Origin: M1-B18 sp048264125
GTDB lineage: Bacteria > Bacillota > Clostridia > Peptostreptococcales > Natronincolaceae
DNA: 64,000 nt
Direction of reading: 5' to 3'
Assembly: GCA_048264125.1 (NCBI GenBank)
Contig: JBLXDM010000001.1
Span: forward strand, 248,001-312,000
Shown piece after piece: positions 33,169-42,222 of the stretch (positions are counted from its first letter, which is position 1; every line of letters begins with the position of its first letter). The notes beneath the pieces are model-generated. The model was not told the origin of the DNA. It saw only the letters and a program-made list of their open reading frames with translations, and searched no databases. The position numbers and the translations under genes are program-made.

Positions 33169-34524
33169 ATGAAAAGAGAACATGGGATGGAGCAGCCGTA
33201 TTGGGCAGCGGGGATTTTTAAAATCAGACTTCCGTTTATACATTATAAATGGGAGTGGTCTGAAACGCTACAGGCATTATTGATGTGTGCCACCTGCTTA
33301 GGTGCAATTCCTATTTTGACCAGTACATTGGGGATATCCTTCGAGCTGGCCTGGTCAATGGTTATCATTAATGGATTTTTGTATGGGCTTCATACGCTGC
33401 TGGGGGACCCTGTTGTGCCGGGATGGATTACCCCTTCAATACCCCTCACCATTGCATTTTTAAATGAGTATGCCTTAGGGGTGGAAAGAATTCAAGCCCT
33501 GATTGCGCTACAGATTCTTGTAGGTATAATCTTTATTATTATGGGGATTACGGGTGCAGCGGGAAAACTAATCAATGTTGTGCCCAACTCCTTAAAGGCA
33601 GGAATTTTGCTGGGAGCAGCCTTTGCAGCGATATCCGGAGAATTTAGTGCTACAGGAAGATTTGGAATATATCCCTTTGCAATTCTTATTGGTGGACTGA
33701 TTTCCTACTATATTCTTTTCTCCGACGGCTTTAGGGGTCTAAAGAAAAAGCATCAATGGGCTGTGACATTGGGTAAATATGGCATGCTGCCTGCTATCAT
33801 CATCAGTATTATCGTAGGGCCTCTATTTGGTGAGCTGCCGATTCCCCAGATAGAGATAGGAACCTTTATTAAAATACCACAGTTTGCAACTCTCCTTAGA
33901 GAGGTGAGCCCATTTGGCATCGGATTTCCAACTATTGGTCTATTTATATCCGCCATACCTATGGCAATAATAGCTTATATCATAGCCTTTGGTGATTTTG
34001 TAACCAGTGAAGCCCTAATCGGTGAAGCAGATAATGCAAGGAAGGATGAGGTTATAGATTTTAATTCAAATCGTTCTAATTTAATCAGTGGCTTTAGGAA
34101 TATTATACTGGCATTATTCGCCCCCTATGTGACTCTTGCAGGTCCACTTTGGGCAGCTGTAACAGCAGCAATATCACAGAGATATCAGGACGGAAGAAAG
34201 GCAATGGATTCCTTAGTTGGTGGCATGGGAACCTTCAGATGGGTTACGGCAATATCCGTTGCTCTTATACCAATTGTTTCCCTTGTTCAGCCTGTATTGC
34301 CGGTGGCGCTTTCACTGACATTGCTGGTGCAGGGCTATGTCTGTACCAGGCTTGCAATGAATATCTGTAAAAATGATACAGATAGAGGAATTGCAGGGGT
34401 TATGGGTGCTGTCCTGGCTGTAAAGGGAGCTGCATGGGGCTTTGCTCTAGGAATTATTTTATTTGTTATACTTTCAGATTTTAAGAAGTCCAAGGTGAAG
34501 GCAGAGGAAGTAAAAGGAGCATAA
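33169..34524 (+). CDS. NCS2/SulP-like permease
   Basis: Integral membrane protein of 451 residues with about twelve hydrophobic segments. It shows features of the NCS2/SulP fold: GDPVVPGWITPSIPL, VVPNSLKAGILLGAAFAAISGEF and IAFGDFVTSEALIGEADNARK ending in DFNSNRSNLISGFRN. Family members move purines, ascorbate or anions. Its place between the CoA-transferase and the Cys-rich protein suggests it imports 4-hydroxybutyrate or a related acid; that is inference. Confidence 0.75.
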   Translation: MKREHGMEQPYWAAGIFKIRLPFIHYKWEWSETLQALLMCATCLGAIPILTSTLGISFELAWSMVIINGFLYGLHTLLGDPVVPGWITPSIPLTIAFLNEYALGVERIQALIALQILVGIIFIIMGITGAAGKLINVVPNSLKAGILLGAAFAAISGEFSATGRFGIYPFAILIGGLISYYILFSDGFRGLKKKHQWAVTLGKYGMLPAIIISIIVGPLFGELPIPQIEIGTFIKIPQFATLLREVSPFGIGFPTIGLFISAIPMAIIAYIIAFGDFVTSEALIGEADNARKDEVIDFNSNRSNLISGFRNIILALFAPYVTLAGPLWAAVTAAISQRYQDGRKAMDSLVGGMGTFRWVTAISVALIPIVSLVQPVLPVALSLTLLVQGYVCTRLAMNICKNDTDRGIAGVMGAVLAVKGAAWGFALGIILFVILSDFKKSKVKAEEVKGA

Positions 34525-34527
34525 AGA

Positions 34528-34818
34528 GTGAAGTATAGGACGGAATATCTATTTTGCGGAGGCTGCAACCCTCTGTATGACCGAAATCACGCATATAAAA
34601 CCCTGCGGGTGCTACTAGAGGAGCAGGAGCTATCCACGGACAGTGCCTATGAGGAAATCATCATCATTTTTAACGGCTGTCAGTGTGGATGTATTCGAGG
34701 ACCTAAAGGGCTCAGTGAGAAGGTAAAGGTAATTAATATACAACAATATATAACCAATCATAGGGGAAATCTCAGCCTTGATGGCATTATTTCCTGGGTG
34801 CTTCAGCAGATTAAATAA
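34528..34818 (+). CDS. Unrecognised Cys-rich protein of the abf operon
   Basis: A 96-residue protein starting at GTG, 4 bases after the permease. It has FCGGCNPLYDRNHAY at the N-terminus and NGCQCGCIRGPKGL in the middle, i.e. CxxC then CxCxC. The spacing resembles thioredoxin-fold [2Fe-2S] proteins, but I cannot place it in a named family. Sitting in the same operon as an iron-sulfur dehydratase and a NifU-like carrier, it may bind a cluster or a metal and support abfD. Confidence 0.65.
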   Translation: MKYRTEYLFCGGCNPLYDRNHAYKTLRVLLEEQELSTDSAYEEIIIIFNGCQCGCIRGPKGLSEKVKVINIQQYITNHRGNLSLDGIISWVLQQIK

Positions 34819-34827
34819 AATGAAATT

Positions 34828-34874
34828 GGCTGCCGGCAGCCGATCCCAGTGACGGTTGACCGGGCAGCCTTTTC
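34828..34874 (+). terminator. Terminator of the abfD operon
   Basis: GGCTGCC pairs with GGCAGCC across a 28-base loop and is followed by TTTT. An inner GGCTGCC-GGCAGCC pairing is an alternative. Confidence 0.6.
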
Positions 34875-34997
34875 AGCATAAAAGAGTATTTTATCAATAT
34901 GAACCACATTAGGCAGCTTTGAGGATGCATTATTAAGCTTTTGCCCTTTAGCTGGAGGCTATAGCAAAAAAGGAAGTAATTCTTTAGGGGGGAGTAT

Positions 34998-35759
34998 ATG
35001 AGCTATCAAAATCTAATCATTGAGCAACAAAATGGAATTGCCCTAATCAGAATTAATCGACCAAAGGCATTGAATGCCTTGAACATAGAGGTGCTAACGG
35101 AGCTGGATAAGGCCGTTGAAGGAATTGCAGAGGATAACGACATACGAGTACTGGTGCTGACGGGAGAGGGGAAGGCCTTTGTAGCAGGGGCAGATATTGC
35201 TGAAATGAAGGATTTAGCACCGGGGGAGGCAAGGAGATTTTCTCAATTTGGTCAACGGGTTTTTAGAAAAATTGAGCTGTTAGAGAAGCCCACCATTGCT
35301 GCCATCAATGGCTTTGCATTGGGTGGAGGCTGCGAACTGGCAATGTGCTGTGATATCAGAATCGCCTCTAAGGGCGCAAGGCTTGGTCAACCAGAGGCTA
35401 CACTGGGCATTACTCCCGGCTGGGCAGGAACCCAGAGGCTGTCCAGGATTGTAGGCCTACCTAAGGCAAAGGAGCTAATTTTTACAGGTGACATGATTGA
35501 AGCAGAGGAGGCCCTAAGGATAGGGCTGATTAACAAGCTGGTGGTGGATGCAGAGCTAATGCCTCAGACCATGCTGCTGGCGGAAAAGATTGCCTCCAGA
35601 AGCCAAACCGCCATAAGATATGCTAAAATAGCCATGACCAGAGGAATTCATATGGACTTGGACACTGCCCATACCATCGAATCCAACCTTTTTGCATTAT
35701 GCTTTGCAGACTCCGATCAAAGGCAGCTGATGGAGGCCTTTATGGAAAAAAGGAAATAA
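34998..35759 (+). CDS. Crotonase (enoyl-CoA hydratase)
   Basis: Cytosolic enoyl-CoA hydratase of 253 residues. The oxyanion and catalytic parts are intact: AGADIAEMKDL, GGGCELAMCCDIRIA with the first catalytic Glu, and GQPEATLGITPGWAGTQRL with the second. It would hydrate crotonyl-CoA made by the AbfD route to 3-hydroxybutyryl-CoA. It stands in its own unit with GGGGGG as ribosome site, after the terminator of the abfD operon. Confidence 0.92.
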   Translation: MSYQNLIIEQQNGIALIRINRPKALNALNIEVLTELDKAVEGIAEDNDIRVLVLTGEGKAFVAGADIAEMKDLAPGEARRFSQFGQRVFRKIELLEKPTIAAINGFALGGGCELAMCCDIRIASKGARLGQPEATLGITPGWAGTQRLSRIVGLPKAKELIFTGDMIEAEEALRIGLINKLVVDAELMPQTMLLAEKIASRSQTAIRYAKIAMTRGIHMDLDTAHTIESNLFALCFADSDQRQLMEAFMEKRK

Positions 35760-35815
35760 TAATTTGCAGTAGGGAGGGTCAGCTATCATTGGAGGACTCT
35801 TCTTATTGTTTTAAA

Positions 35816-35986
35816 GCTAGTACCCTACGTCACTTAAATCATTGGATAACTACCGGTATAATTTCCCTGTAGCTTCGTTGTCGTCAGTCGCGATATGACT
35901 GGATATCCCTTCTTCCTCCGCCTCGCTACAGAAAAATTCTTCTCGGGATTTACCTCAATGCTTAAATGACGCAAGGCACTAATGGC
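35816..35986. repeat. MITE-like palindromic element
   Basis: About 170 bp bounded by imperfect inverted repeats of about 30 bp: the left end runs from GCTAGTACCC to AAATCATTG and the right end, on the other strand, from GCCATTAGTG to TTTAAGCATTG. Inside, CTGTAGC and GCTACAG form a second nested stem. It has no coding capacity and looks like a non-autonomous mobile or dispersed palindrome. Only one copy is in the window. Confidence 0.5.
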
Positions 35987-35992
35987 TAGTCA

Positions 35993-36001
35993 TGCTATAA
36001 T
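35993..36001 (+). promoter_or_regulatory. Extended -10 promoter of the sigma-54 activator gene
   Basis: TGCTATAAT (extended -10) 59 bp before the start at 36060, just outside the palindromic element. The -35 region is not obvious. Confidence 0.5.
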
Positions 36002-36059
36002 AGTAGTTAAGCACCATATTATTTGGTGAAATAAGGTCTTTAAGCTTGGGGGAGCGTAT

Positions 36060-37805
36060 ATGAGGGTTACTGATGAGGTTTTTAAATATGTATTAAAGAA
36101 CTCTATCAATGGTATCATCATTGTAGGAAACAATGGCGAGATGCTCTATTTGAACGACCGGGGAAGAGAGATTCTGGAAATCGGAGAAGGTGATCAGGGA
36201 AGCTTCTTAACTGAATTTTTAGAGTCTGAAAAGCTGGAGCAGCTACAAGACAATAATGATCAGGACTTCCACAAGATTAAATTCAAGGATAAGGTTTTGA
36301 TCGGTAGCAGGCTGACAATAAACCCAAATGAGGAAGGCAGGCTTAGATGCTATATTCTACAGGACATTTCTAAATTTGAGTCAGTTGCTGATGAAATCAA
36401 TAAATATAAGGTGTTGAACGAAAAGCTTCATTGGATCATAGAATCCTCCTTTGATGGCATATTTGTAACTGACGGTGCTGCCAATGTATTGATGCTAAAC
36501 GGAGCCTATGAAAGAATCACCGGCATAAAAAAAGAGGATCTCATTGGCAGAAACATGAGGGATCTTGTAAGGGATGGCGTTTACAGTCAGTCGGGATCTC
36601 TGATGGTAATCGAAAAGCGAAGGCAGATTACTCTTCGGCAGCTATTAAAGCATGGGAAGGAAATTTTGATTACCAGTACTCCGGTTTTTTCAAAGGATAA
36701 TGGGATTATGTATATCGTAACCAACGTACGGGATATTTCTGAGCTGGTAAATTTAAAAAACCAGCTATTGAATACAAAGGCCTTAAACGAGAGATATTTG
36801 GCAGAGCTGGAGCATATGAAAAATAAGCTGATTGAAAATCCTGAAATCATCGTCAAGGATCAGAATATGTTTAAAATCATTGAGATGGCTTTGATGGTGG
36901 CAAAGGTAGACACAACCTTGCTTTTAAACGGTGAGACAGGTGTCGGAAAGGGGCAGCTTTCTAAGCTGATTCATAAAAACAGTCATAGGGCTAAGGAGAG
37001 CTTCATTGAGGTGAATTGTGGTGCTATACCCCCAAATCTTATTGAGTCTGAGCTCTTTGGCTATGAGAAGGGAGCCTTTACAGGCGCTAATATTAAAGGG
37101 AAAACCGGGCTTTTTGAGCTGGCCAGCAAGGGAACAATTTTACTGGATGAGATATCGGAGCTACCTCCGGGGCTGCAGGTAAAGCTTTTAAAGGTGCTAG
37201 AGGACAAGGTTGTATACAGGGTAGGGGGCGAAGCGCCTATACCCGTTAATGCAAGGGTTATTGCCGCCACCAACAGAAACCTTCAGGAAATGGTTAATGA
37301 GGGGAGCTTCAGGGAGGATTTATTTTATAGGTTAAACGTTGTCCCCATTTATCTGCCGCCACTAAGGGAACGACGGGACGACATTATTCCTCTAAGCCTG
37401 AAGTTTTTGAGCGATTTCAACAAAAGATATCAGATGAATAAATATTTTTCTCCTAATGTATTAAACAGGCTGTTAAACTATAAATGGCCCGGTAATGTAA
37501 GGGAGCTGAGAAATCTGATAGAGCGTATGGTGGTCATCTCTCAGGAGGATGAGCTAAAGGAGGAGCTGCTGCCCAATTATATTGCGAATAACACCTCCTT
37601 GAATATAAAGATGAATTTCCATTCTTCAGGAAGGATGAAGGCCCTTATGGATCAAAAGCCTATGGCGGGCTTGACCTTAAAGGAGGCTAGCCGCCAATTC
37701 GAGGCAGCCTTCATCAAAGAGACCATGAAGCAATGTGGCACCTTAAAGGAAGCAGCAAGGATTTTGAATATAGATCCCTCCACCATCAATAGAAAGCTTA
37801 AGTAA
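36060..37805 (+). CDS. Sigma-54 activator with PAS sensors
   Basis: Enhancer-binding protein of 581 residues. Two PAS-type domains (about 8-110 and 125-235) precede a AAA+ domain (about 270-495) with GETGVGKG, the sigma-54 loop GAFTGA, and LLDEISELP, then a Fis-type HTH (LKEAARILNIDPSTINRKL). Located after the abfD and crotonase genes, it is the natural activator of the sigma-54 promoter at 30023. The PAS domains suggest a CoA ester, an organic acid or a redox cue as signal. Confidence 0.92.
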   Translation: MRVTDEVFKYVLKNSINGIIIVGNNGEMLYLNDRGREILEIGEGDQGSFLTEFLESEKLEQLQDNNDQDFHKIKFKDKVLIGSRLTINPNEEGRLRCYILQDISKFESVADEINKYKVLNEKLHWIIESSFDGIFVTDGAANVLMLNGAYERITGIKKEDLIGRNMRDLVRDGVYSQSGSLMVIEKRRQITLRQLLKHGKEILITSTPVFSKDNGIMYIVTNVRDISELVNLKNQLLNTKALNERYLAELEHMKNKLIENPEIIVKDQNMFKIIEMALMVAKVDTTLLLNGETGVGKGQLSKLIHKNSHRAKESFIEVNCGAIPPNLIESELFGYEKGAFTGANIKGKTGLFELASKGTILLDEISELPPGLQVKLLKVLEDKVVYRVGGEAPIPVNARVIAATNRNLQEMVNEGSFREDLFYRLNVVPIYLPPLRERRDDIIPLSLKFLSDFNKRYQMNKYFSPNVLNRLLNYKWPGNVRELRNLIERMVVISQEDELKEELLPNYIANNTSLNIKMNFHSSGRMKALMDQKPMAGLTLKEASRQFEAAFIKETMKQCGTLKEAARILNIDPSTINRKLK

Positions 37806-37863
37806 AAAATTAGCTGTGATCATTGTAAGCAATAAATCCAATCCAATATAGAAGATGCATGTT

Positions 37864-37904
37864 AACCGCCGGGCTTTGATGTACATAAGCTTAGCGGTTT
37901 TTTA
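37864..37904 (+). terminator. Terminator after the sigma-54 activator
   Basis: AACCGC pairs with GCGGTT and is followed by TTTTTT; nearby GGCTT and AAGC extend the pairing. Confidence 0.65.
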
Positions 37905-38006
37905 ATTGTGCAATACAGCCATAGTTATGGCTGCTGTAAAGCATAATATTGTCTAATATTTGAGATATTAATACTAATATAACAAGGAATTTTTATGGAG
38001 GATGCT

Positions 38007-39554
38007 ATGTCAAGAAACTTTAAAAAGCCTAAGAAATATCCAGTGATGGGTGAAAATAGTAAGCTAAATGAAAGCTTTGAGGCAGTAGATGAGACAGCAT
38101 TAATTTCTAAGGATATCAAAGCTGTTGAAGACAGGCTTAGTAATATCTTTGAAGGCAGCAGAGATTTGGTTGTCAGAAAAATATCCCTTGGTAGAGTCAC
38201 GCCGATTCCAGTATTAATCGTTTTTATAGATGGCATAATAGATAAAAATATGATTAGCAATGACATTGTTAAGCCCCTTATGCAGGGAGACATTCAATTT
38301 GATTTAGAGCTTTTAGACTTAGAGGTGGATTTTCTTGATTATTTAGAGCGAAATTTTATTTTTAACTATAAGCTGAGGGTAATAGGCGATTTTAATGAAA
38401 GCATTGATGAGATTTTAGCAGGGAATGCCGTAATGTATGTTGATGGCATTCCAAAGGCCTTAAAGGTGAGTACACAAGGCGGGGATAAACGAGATGTTGA
38501 GGAGCCTTTAACTGAATCGGTGGTGAGGGGTCCACGGGAGGGCTTTACCGAATCAATACTAACCAATACATCACTTATAAGAAGAAAGATTAAGAACCCT
38601 AATCTTAGGTTTGAGTCAATGACGATTGGAAAGCAAACAAAAACCGAAGTATTGGTATGCTATATCAAAGGCATTGCAAACCAGGAAATCATTGATGAGG
38701 TAAAAAATCGTTTGAATAAAATCGATGCTAACAGCATACTTGAGTCCTGTAATATTGAGGAGTATATAGAGGACAGCTCCTTTTCATTATTTCAGACTAT
38801 AGGAAACAGTGAGAAGCCCGACATTGTTGCAGCAAAGATTTTAGAGGGAAGGGTTGCGATACTATGTGGTGGTACACCCTTTGTATTGACTATGCCCCAT
38901 ATTTTTGTAGAGGTGCTGCAGGATGGTCAGGATTATTATTCAAGATGGGTGTATTCTTTATTAGTGCGCTTTGTACGCTTAATGGCATTTTGGATAACGA
39001 CAATGATACCGGCTGCTTATGTAGCCTTAATATGCTTTCATCAGGATGTATTGCCCTTTAAGCTTTTACTGACTATGACGGCCTCAAGAGAGGGTATACC
39101 CTTTTCAGCCTTTACAGAGGCATTGATGATGATTTTTACCTTCGAGCTTTTGAGGGAAGCCGGAGTTCGTATGCCAAGACCCATAGGACAAGCAATCAGC
39201 ATAGTGGGTGCCTTGGTTATAGGTGATGCTGCGGTGCGGGCGGGGCTAGTGAGCATTCCTATGGTTGTTGTTATAGCTATTACTGCAATTAGCAGCTTCA
39301 TAGTGCCACAGATAGCCGGCGGCCTTCTGATAATACGCCTTGCCTTGCTTGTTGCTGCAAACGTAGCTGGCATCTTCGGAATAATCATTGGCTCTCTCTT
39401 TCTATTTATTCATATGGCCAGTCTGAAATCCTTTAATGTGCCTTATTTATCTCCATTAACCCCGCTGGAGGGGGATGATCTAAAGGATAGCCTTATACGC
39501 TATCCTATATGGGCCATATTAACAAAGCCGAAATCCTTTACAAGAAAGACATAA
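38007..39554 (+). CDS. Spore germination receptor, GerA subunit
   Basis: GerA/GerKA-type membrane protein of 515 residues with a soluble N-terminal part (about 1-290) and four to five membrane helices. Conserved features: KILEGRVAILCGGTPFVLTMPH, then SREGIPFSAFTEALMMIFTFELLREAGVRMPRPIGQAISIVGALVIGDAAV. It forms the oligomeric channel of nutrient receptors in the spore inner membrane. I start it at 38007, where GGAGG is well placed, rather than 12 bases upstream. First gene of an A-C-D-B operon. Confidence 0.93.
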   Translation: MSRNFKKPKKYPVMGENSKLNESFEAVDETALISKDIKAVEDRLSNIFEGSRDLVVRKISLGRVTPIPVLIVFIDGIIDKNMISNDIVKPLMQGDIQFDLELLDLEVDFLDYLERNFIFNYKLRVIGDFNESIDEILAGNAVMYVDGIPKALKVSTQGGDKRDVEEPLTESVVRGPREGFTESILTNTSLIRRKIKNPNLRFESMTIGKQTKTEVLVCYIKGIANQEIIDEVKNRLNKIDANSILESCNIEEYIEDSSFSLFQTIGNSEKPDIVAAKILEGRVAILCGGTPFVLTMPHIFVEVLQDGQDYYSRWVYSLLVRFVRLMAFWITTMIPAAYVALICFHQDVLPFKLLLTMTASREGIPFSAFTEALMMIFTFELLREAGVRMPRPIGQAISIVGALVIGDAAVRAGLVSIPMVVVIAITAISSFIVPQIAGGLLIIRLALLVAANVAGIFGIIIGSLFLFIHMASLKSFNVPYLSPLTPLEGDDLKDSLIRYPIWAILTKPKSFTRKT

Positions 39555-39594
39555 TGTAGGGGCCTCAATTTATTTTATGGGAGGTTATTTATAG

Positions 39595-40782
39595 ATGCTG
39601 AGAGCAATTCGAAAACTAGTCCTGCTTCTTCCTGTGCTGTTAATACTGGCATTAAACACCTCCTGCTGGAATAACAGAGATATTACAGATATCGCCATAG
39701 CAGTTGGTATCGGCCTTGATAGAACTGAATCTGGTGAAATTGAAATTACAATAGAAATGGTAAATCCCTCTGCTATTCAATCAGAGGGTGGCGGAGGCAA
39801 TGCTAATCTTCAGCCAAGCATTGAGGTTTCTGCCACCGGTGAGACGGTTTTTGCCGCTGCCAGAAATTTAATCGGCAGCTCCAGTAAAAAGATGTTTTTT
39901 TCCCATATTCAAGTGGTTATAATTGGAGAATCCTTAGCAAGGGACGGATTACAGGAAATCATAGATTTCTGGGAAAGAGACCATGAAACCCGTAGAAAGG
40001 CATATTTTCTTATTGCTAAGGATGTAACTGCTAAGGAGGTACTAAATATTCAGACGATTATAGAAAGCCTTACTTCAATCCATCTGGCAAAAAGCCTAGA
40101 GGCCAGCAGTGCCGTCGGAAAAATTCAAAAAATTACGCTATTTGATATTATTCAGCAGCTGCATGAGCCCGGTAGATCTGTTGTTATCGGGATAATTTCT
40201 TCCGCTGGTATTGAGGTGAAGACCATTGAGGATATGGAGCCTAAGGGAGCCAGTGTGTTCAAGAATGGTAAACTAGCAGCTTTTCTTACTCCCAATGAAA
40301 CAAGGGGCTTTCTATTTGCCACTAATGAGGTTAAAAGCACAATTCTTGCAGTTCCTAATCCAATAGACAAAAATAGACTTTTTTCAGTAGAGGTGCTTAA
40401 TAGCAAGGGCAATATTGAAGCAAAACATGAGAATAACAATCTGATGCTTAAGATAAAGGTAGAAGCAATGGGAAATTTGGGTGAGACCGTTGGAGAAAAA
40501 AACCTATCGGAATATGATCTTATAAACACATTACAGGGAGCTGTGGAAAAAGTTATAAAGGATGAGATTAATCAAGTGGTAAGAAAGGTGCAGGAGGAAT
40601 TGCATAGTGACGTTTTTGGCTTTGGAGGGGTGCTTTACAGAAATCAATATAATGAGTGGTTAAGCCTGCAGGAGGATTGGGATGAAATATTTACAAACAC
40701 ACCGATTGAAATAGAAGTTAAATTCCGTCTAAACAGCACAGGGCTTATTAAGGAGCCTGCTTTTTCTAACATAAAGGAGTGA
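39595..40782 (+). CDS. Spore germination lipoprotein, GerC subunit
   Basis: Ger(x)C-family lipoprotein of 395 residues with a signal peptide and a lipobox (LNTSC), then the typical WNNRDITDIAIAVGIGLD start. It anchors in the outer face of the spore inner membrane and pairs with the A and B subunits. It follows the A subunit after 40 bases and is followed by the D peptide after 4 bases. Confidence 0.92.
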   Translation: MLRAIRKLVLLLPVLLILALNTSCWNNRDITDIAIAVGIGLDRTESGEIEITIEMVNPSAIQSEGGGGNANLQPSIEVSATGETVFAAARNLIGSSSKKMFFSHIQVVIIGESLARDGLQEIIDFWERDHETRRKAYFLIAKDVTAKEVLNIQTIIESLTSIHLAKSLEASSAVGKIQKITLFDIIQQLHEPGRSVVIGIISSAGIEVKTIEDMEPKGASVFKNGKLAAFLTPNETRGFLFATNEVKSTILAVPNPIDKNRLFSVEVLNSKGNIEAKHENNNLMLKIKVEAMGNLGETVGEKNLSEYDLINTLQGAVEKVIKDEINQVVRKVQEELHSDVFGFGGVLYRNQYNEWLSLQEDWDEIFTNTPIEIEVKFRLNSTGLIKEPAFSNIKE

Positions 40783-40786
40783 GAAG

Positions 40787-40993
40787 GTGAAAATTGTCTA
40801 CATACTCATTGTTTTTATTATAATAGCTGTGGTTGACTATAAAAAGCTTCAGCAACAGGATAATAAAAAGAAATATATGGCAATCTACTTTACGATATTA
40901 TTTCTCGGGTGTTTTTTAAGTATTTTACAGATTTTGGTTGAAAATCTACCAAGCCCTATGCTAATTATAAAAAATATGGTAGATAGGCTGTAA
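40787..40993 (+). CDS. Small two-helix germination peptide (D subunit)
   Basis: A 68-residue peptide starting at GTG. Two membrane helices (about 2-17 and 32-51) are joined by a short basic loop (DYKKLQQQDNKKK). Small two-helix D peptides occur inside some gerA operons of Bacillus and Clostridia and modulate germinant response. Position between C and B and size support this; sequence alone is weakly diagnostic. Confidence 0.7.
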   Translation: MKIVYILIVFIIIAVVDYKKLQQQDNKKKYMAIYFTILFLGCFLSILQILVENLPSPMLIIKNMVDRL

Positions 40994-41046
40994 TAACAAG
41001 TGAGATAAAGACTACTTTTCACTTTTGTAATTGGAGGAGAATTGGA

Positions 41047-42129
41047 ATGACAGAAGAAAAAATATCTTCTTATCAGCTGGGTATGATAATTATTGCTTTC
41101 TTTATAGGAAGTGCCTTGGTTTTGAATCCAGCTGCAATGGCTAGGCAGGATGCTTGGCTGGCGTATCTATTGGGGTGGCTTGGTGGATTTTTAATGCTAT
41201 GGGGTGTTGTAAAAATAGCAGAGCTGCATCCCAATAAATCCCTGGTGGACATTTTAATTGATTGCTTTGGCGGGTTTTTCGGAAGGCTAATTGCCCTTTT
41301 GTATGGCTGGTATTTCATACACCTAGCTGCAGAGGTAATTCGTACCTATTCAAATTATGCGACAACGGTGACCTATCCTGAAACACCACTGCTCTTCTTC
41401 GCAATCACCTACGCTGTTGTTGTTATATATGCCTTGAAGGTGGGAATTGAAGTCGTAGGCAGGATAAGCGAGGTTATTGTGCCTTTTGTTTGTCTGGTAG
41501 TAATTTGCACATTTCTTGTATCAATACCTTCTATGAAGGTAAGCAATCTCCAGCCAATTTTAGCTAAAGGAATCATGCCTCCGCTGCAGGCAGGCTTTGC
41601 CACTATGATATTACCCTTCGGAGAGTTTATATTATTTTTGTTGGTTGTACCTAATCTAAATCATCAGAGGAGCTTCAAGCGGACTTCTTTTATAGCCTAT
41701 TTCGCAGGGGGCTTTACCTTGTTTATTATTATATTCAGAAATCTTTTGGTATTGGGTGCGGAAATGTCAGCTAGGGATATCTTTCCCGCACATATAGTAT
41801 TTCGAATTATACCTGGCATTGATGTTGCACCCCTCCTGGATATCAATATGATTACGACAGGGGTGGTTAAAACCTGCATTTGTCTATATGCTGCCACTAA
41901 ATTAGTGATAGAGGTTTTTCAGCTTAAAAACTATAGAATTATAATTTTACCCATAATGGCCTTCACAGTAGCCCTCTCAATGCAGGTGCGGGATAGTGTC
42001 ATTGAACAGCTGGAGGTTATAGTGGAAATGTGGCCCCTATACTCTATACCCTTTCAGATTCTGGTACCAATAATCGTTTTATTGATATCCCTCTTTAGCA
42101 AAAACCGCAATAAATACAACAGTGCCTGA
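41047..42129 (+). CDS. Spore germination receptor, GerB permease subunit
   Basis: GerAB/ArcD-type transporter-like membrane protein of 360 residues with about ten helices. It starts with ISSYQLGMIIIAFFIGSALVL, as usual for this family, and probably binds the germinant. It completes the A-C-D-B operon. The germinant cannot be told from sequence. Confidence 0.92.
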   Translation: MTEEKISSYQLGMIIIAFFIGSALVLNPAAMARQDAWLAYLLGWLGGFLMLWGVVKIAELHPNKSLVDILIDCFGGFFGRLIALLYGWYFIHLAAEVIRTYSNYATTVTYPETPLLFFAITYAVVVIYALKVGIEVVGRISEVIVPFVCLVVICTFLVSIPSMKVSNLQPILAKGIMPPLQAGFATMILPFGEFILFLLVVPNLNHQRSFKRTSFIAYFAGGFTLFIIIFRNLLVLGAEMSARDIFPAHIVFRIIPGIDVAPLLDINMITTGVVKTCICLYAATKLVIEVFQLKNYRIIILPIMAFTVALSMQVRDSVIEQLEVIVEMWPLYSIPFQILVPIIVLLISLFSKNRNKYNSA

Positions 42130-42222
42130 GGGTGAGGAAGGCATTCGTTAGTTTACATAGATTTAGCAGCTTTGGAAATAATATAAAAAGTATATCATTA
42201 ACTTAAGTTAGGAGAGATTATA

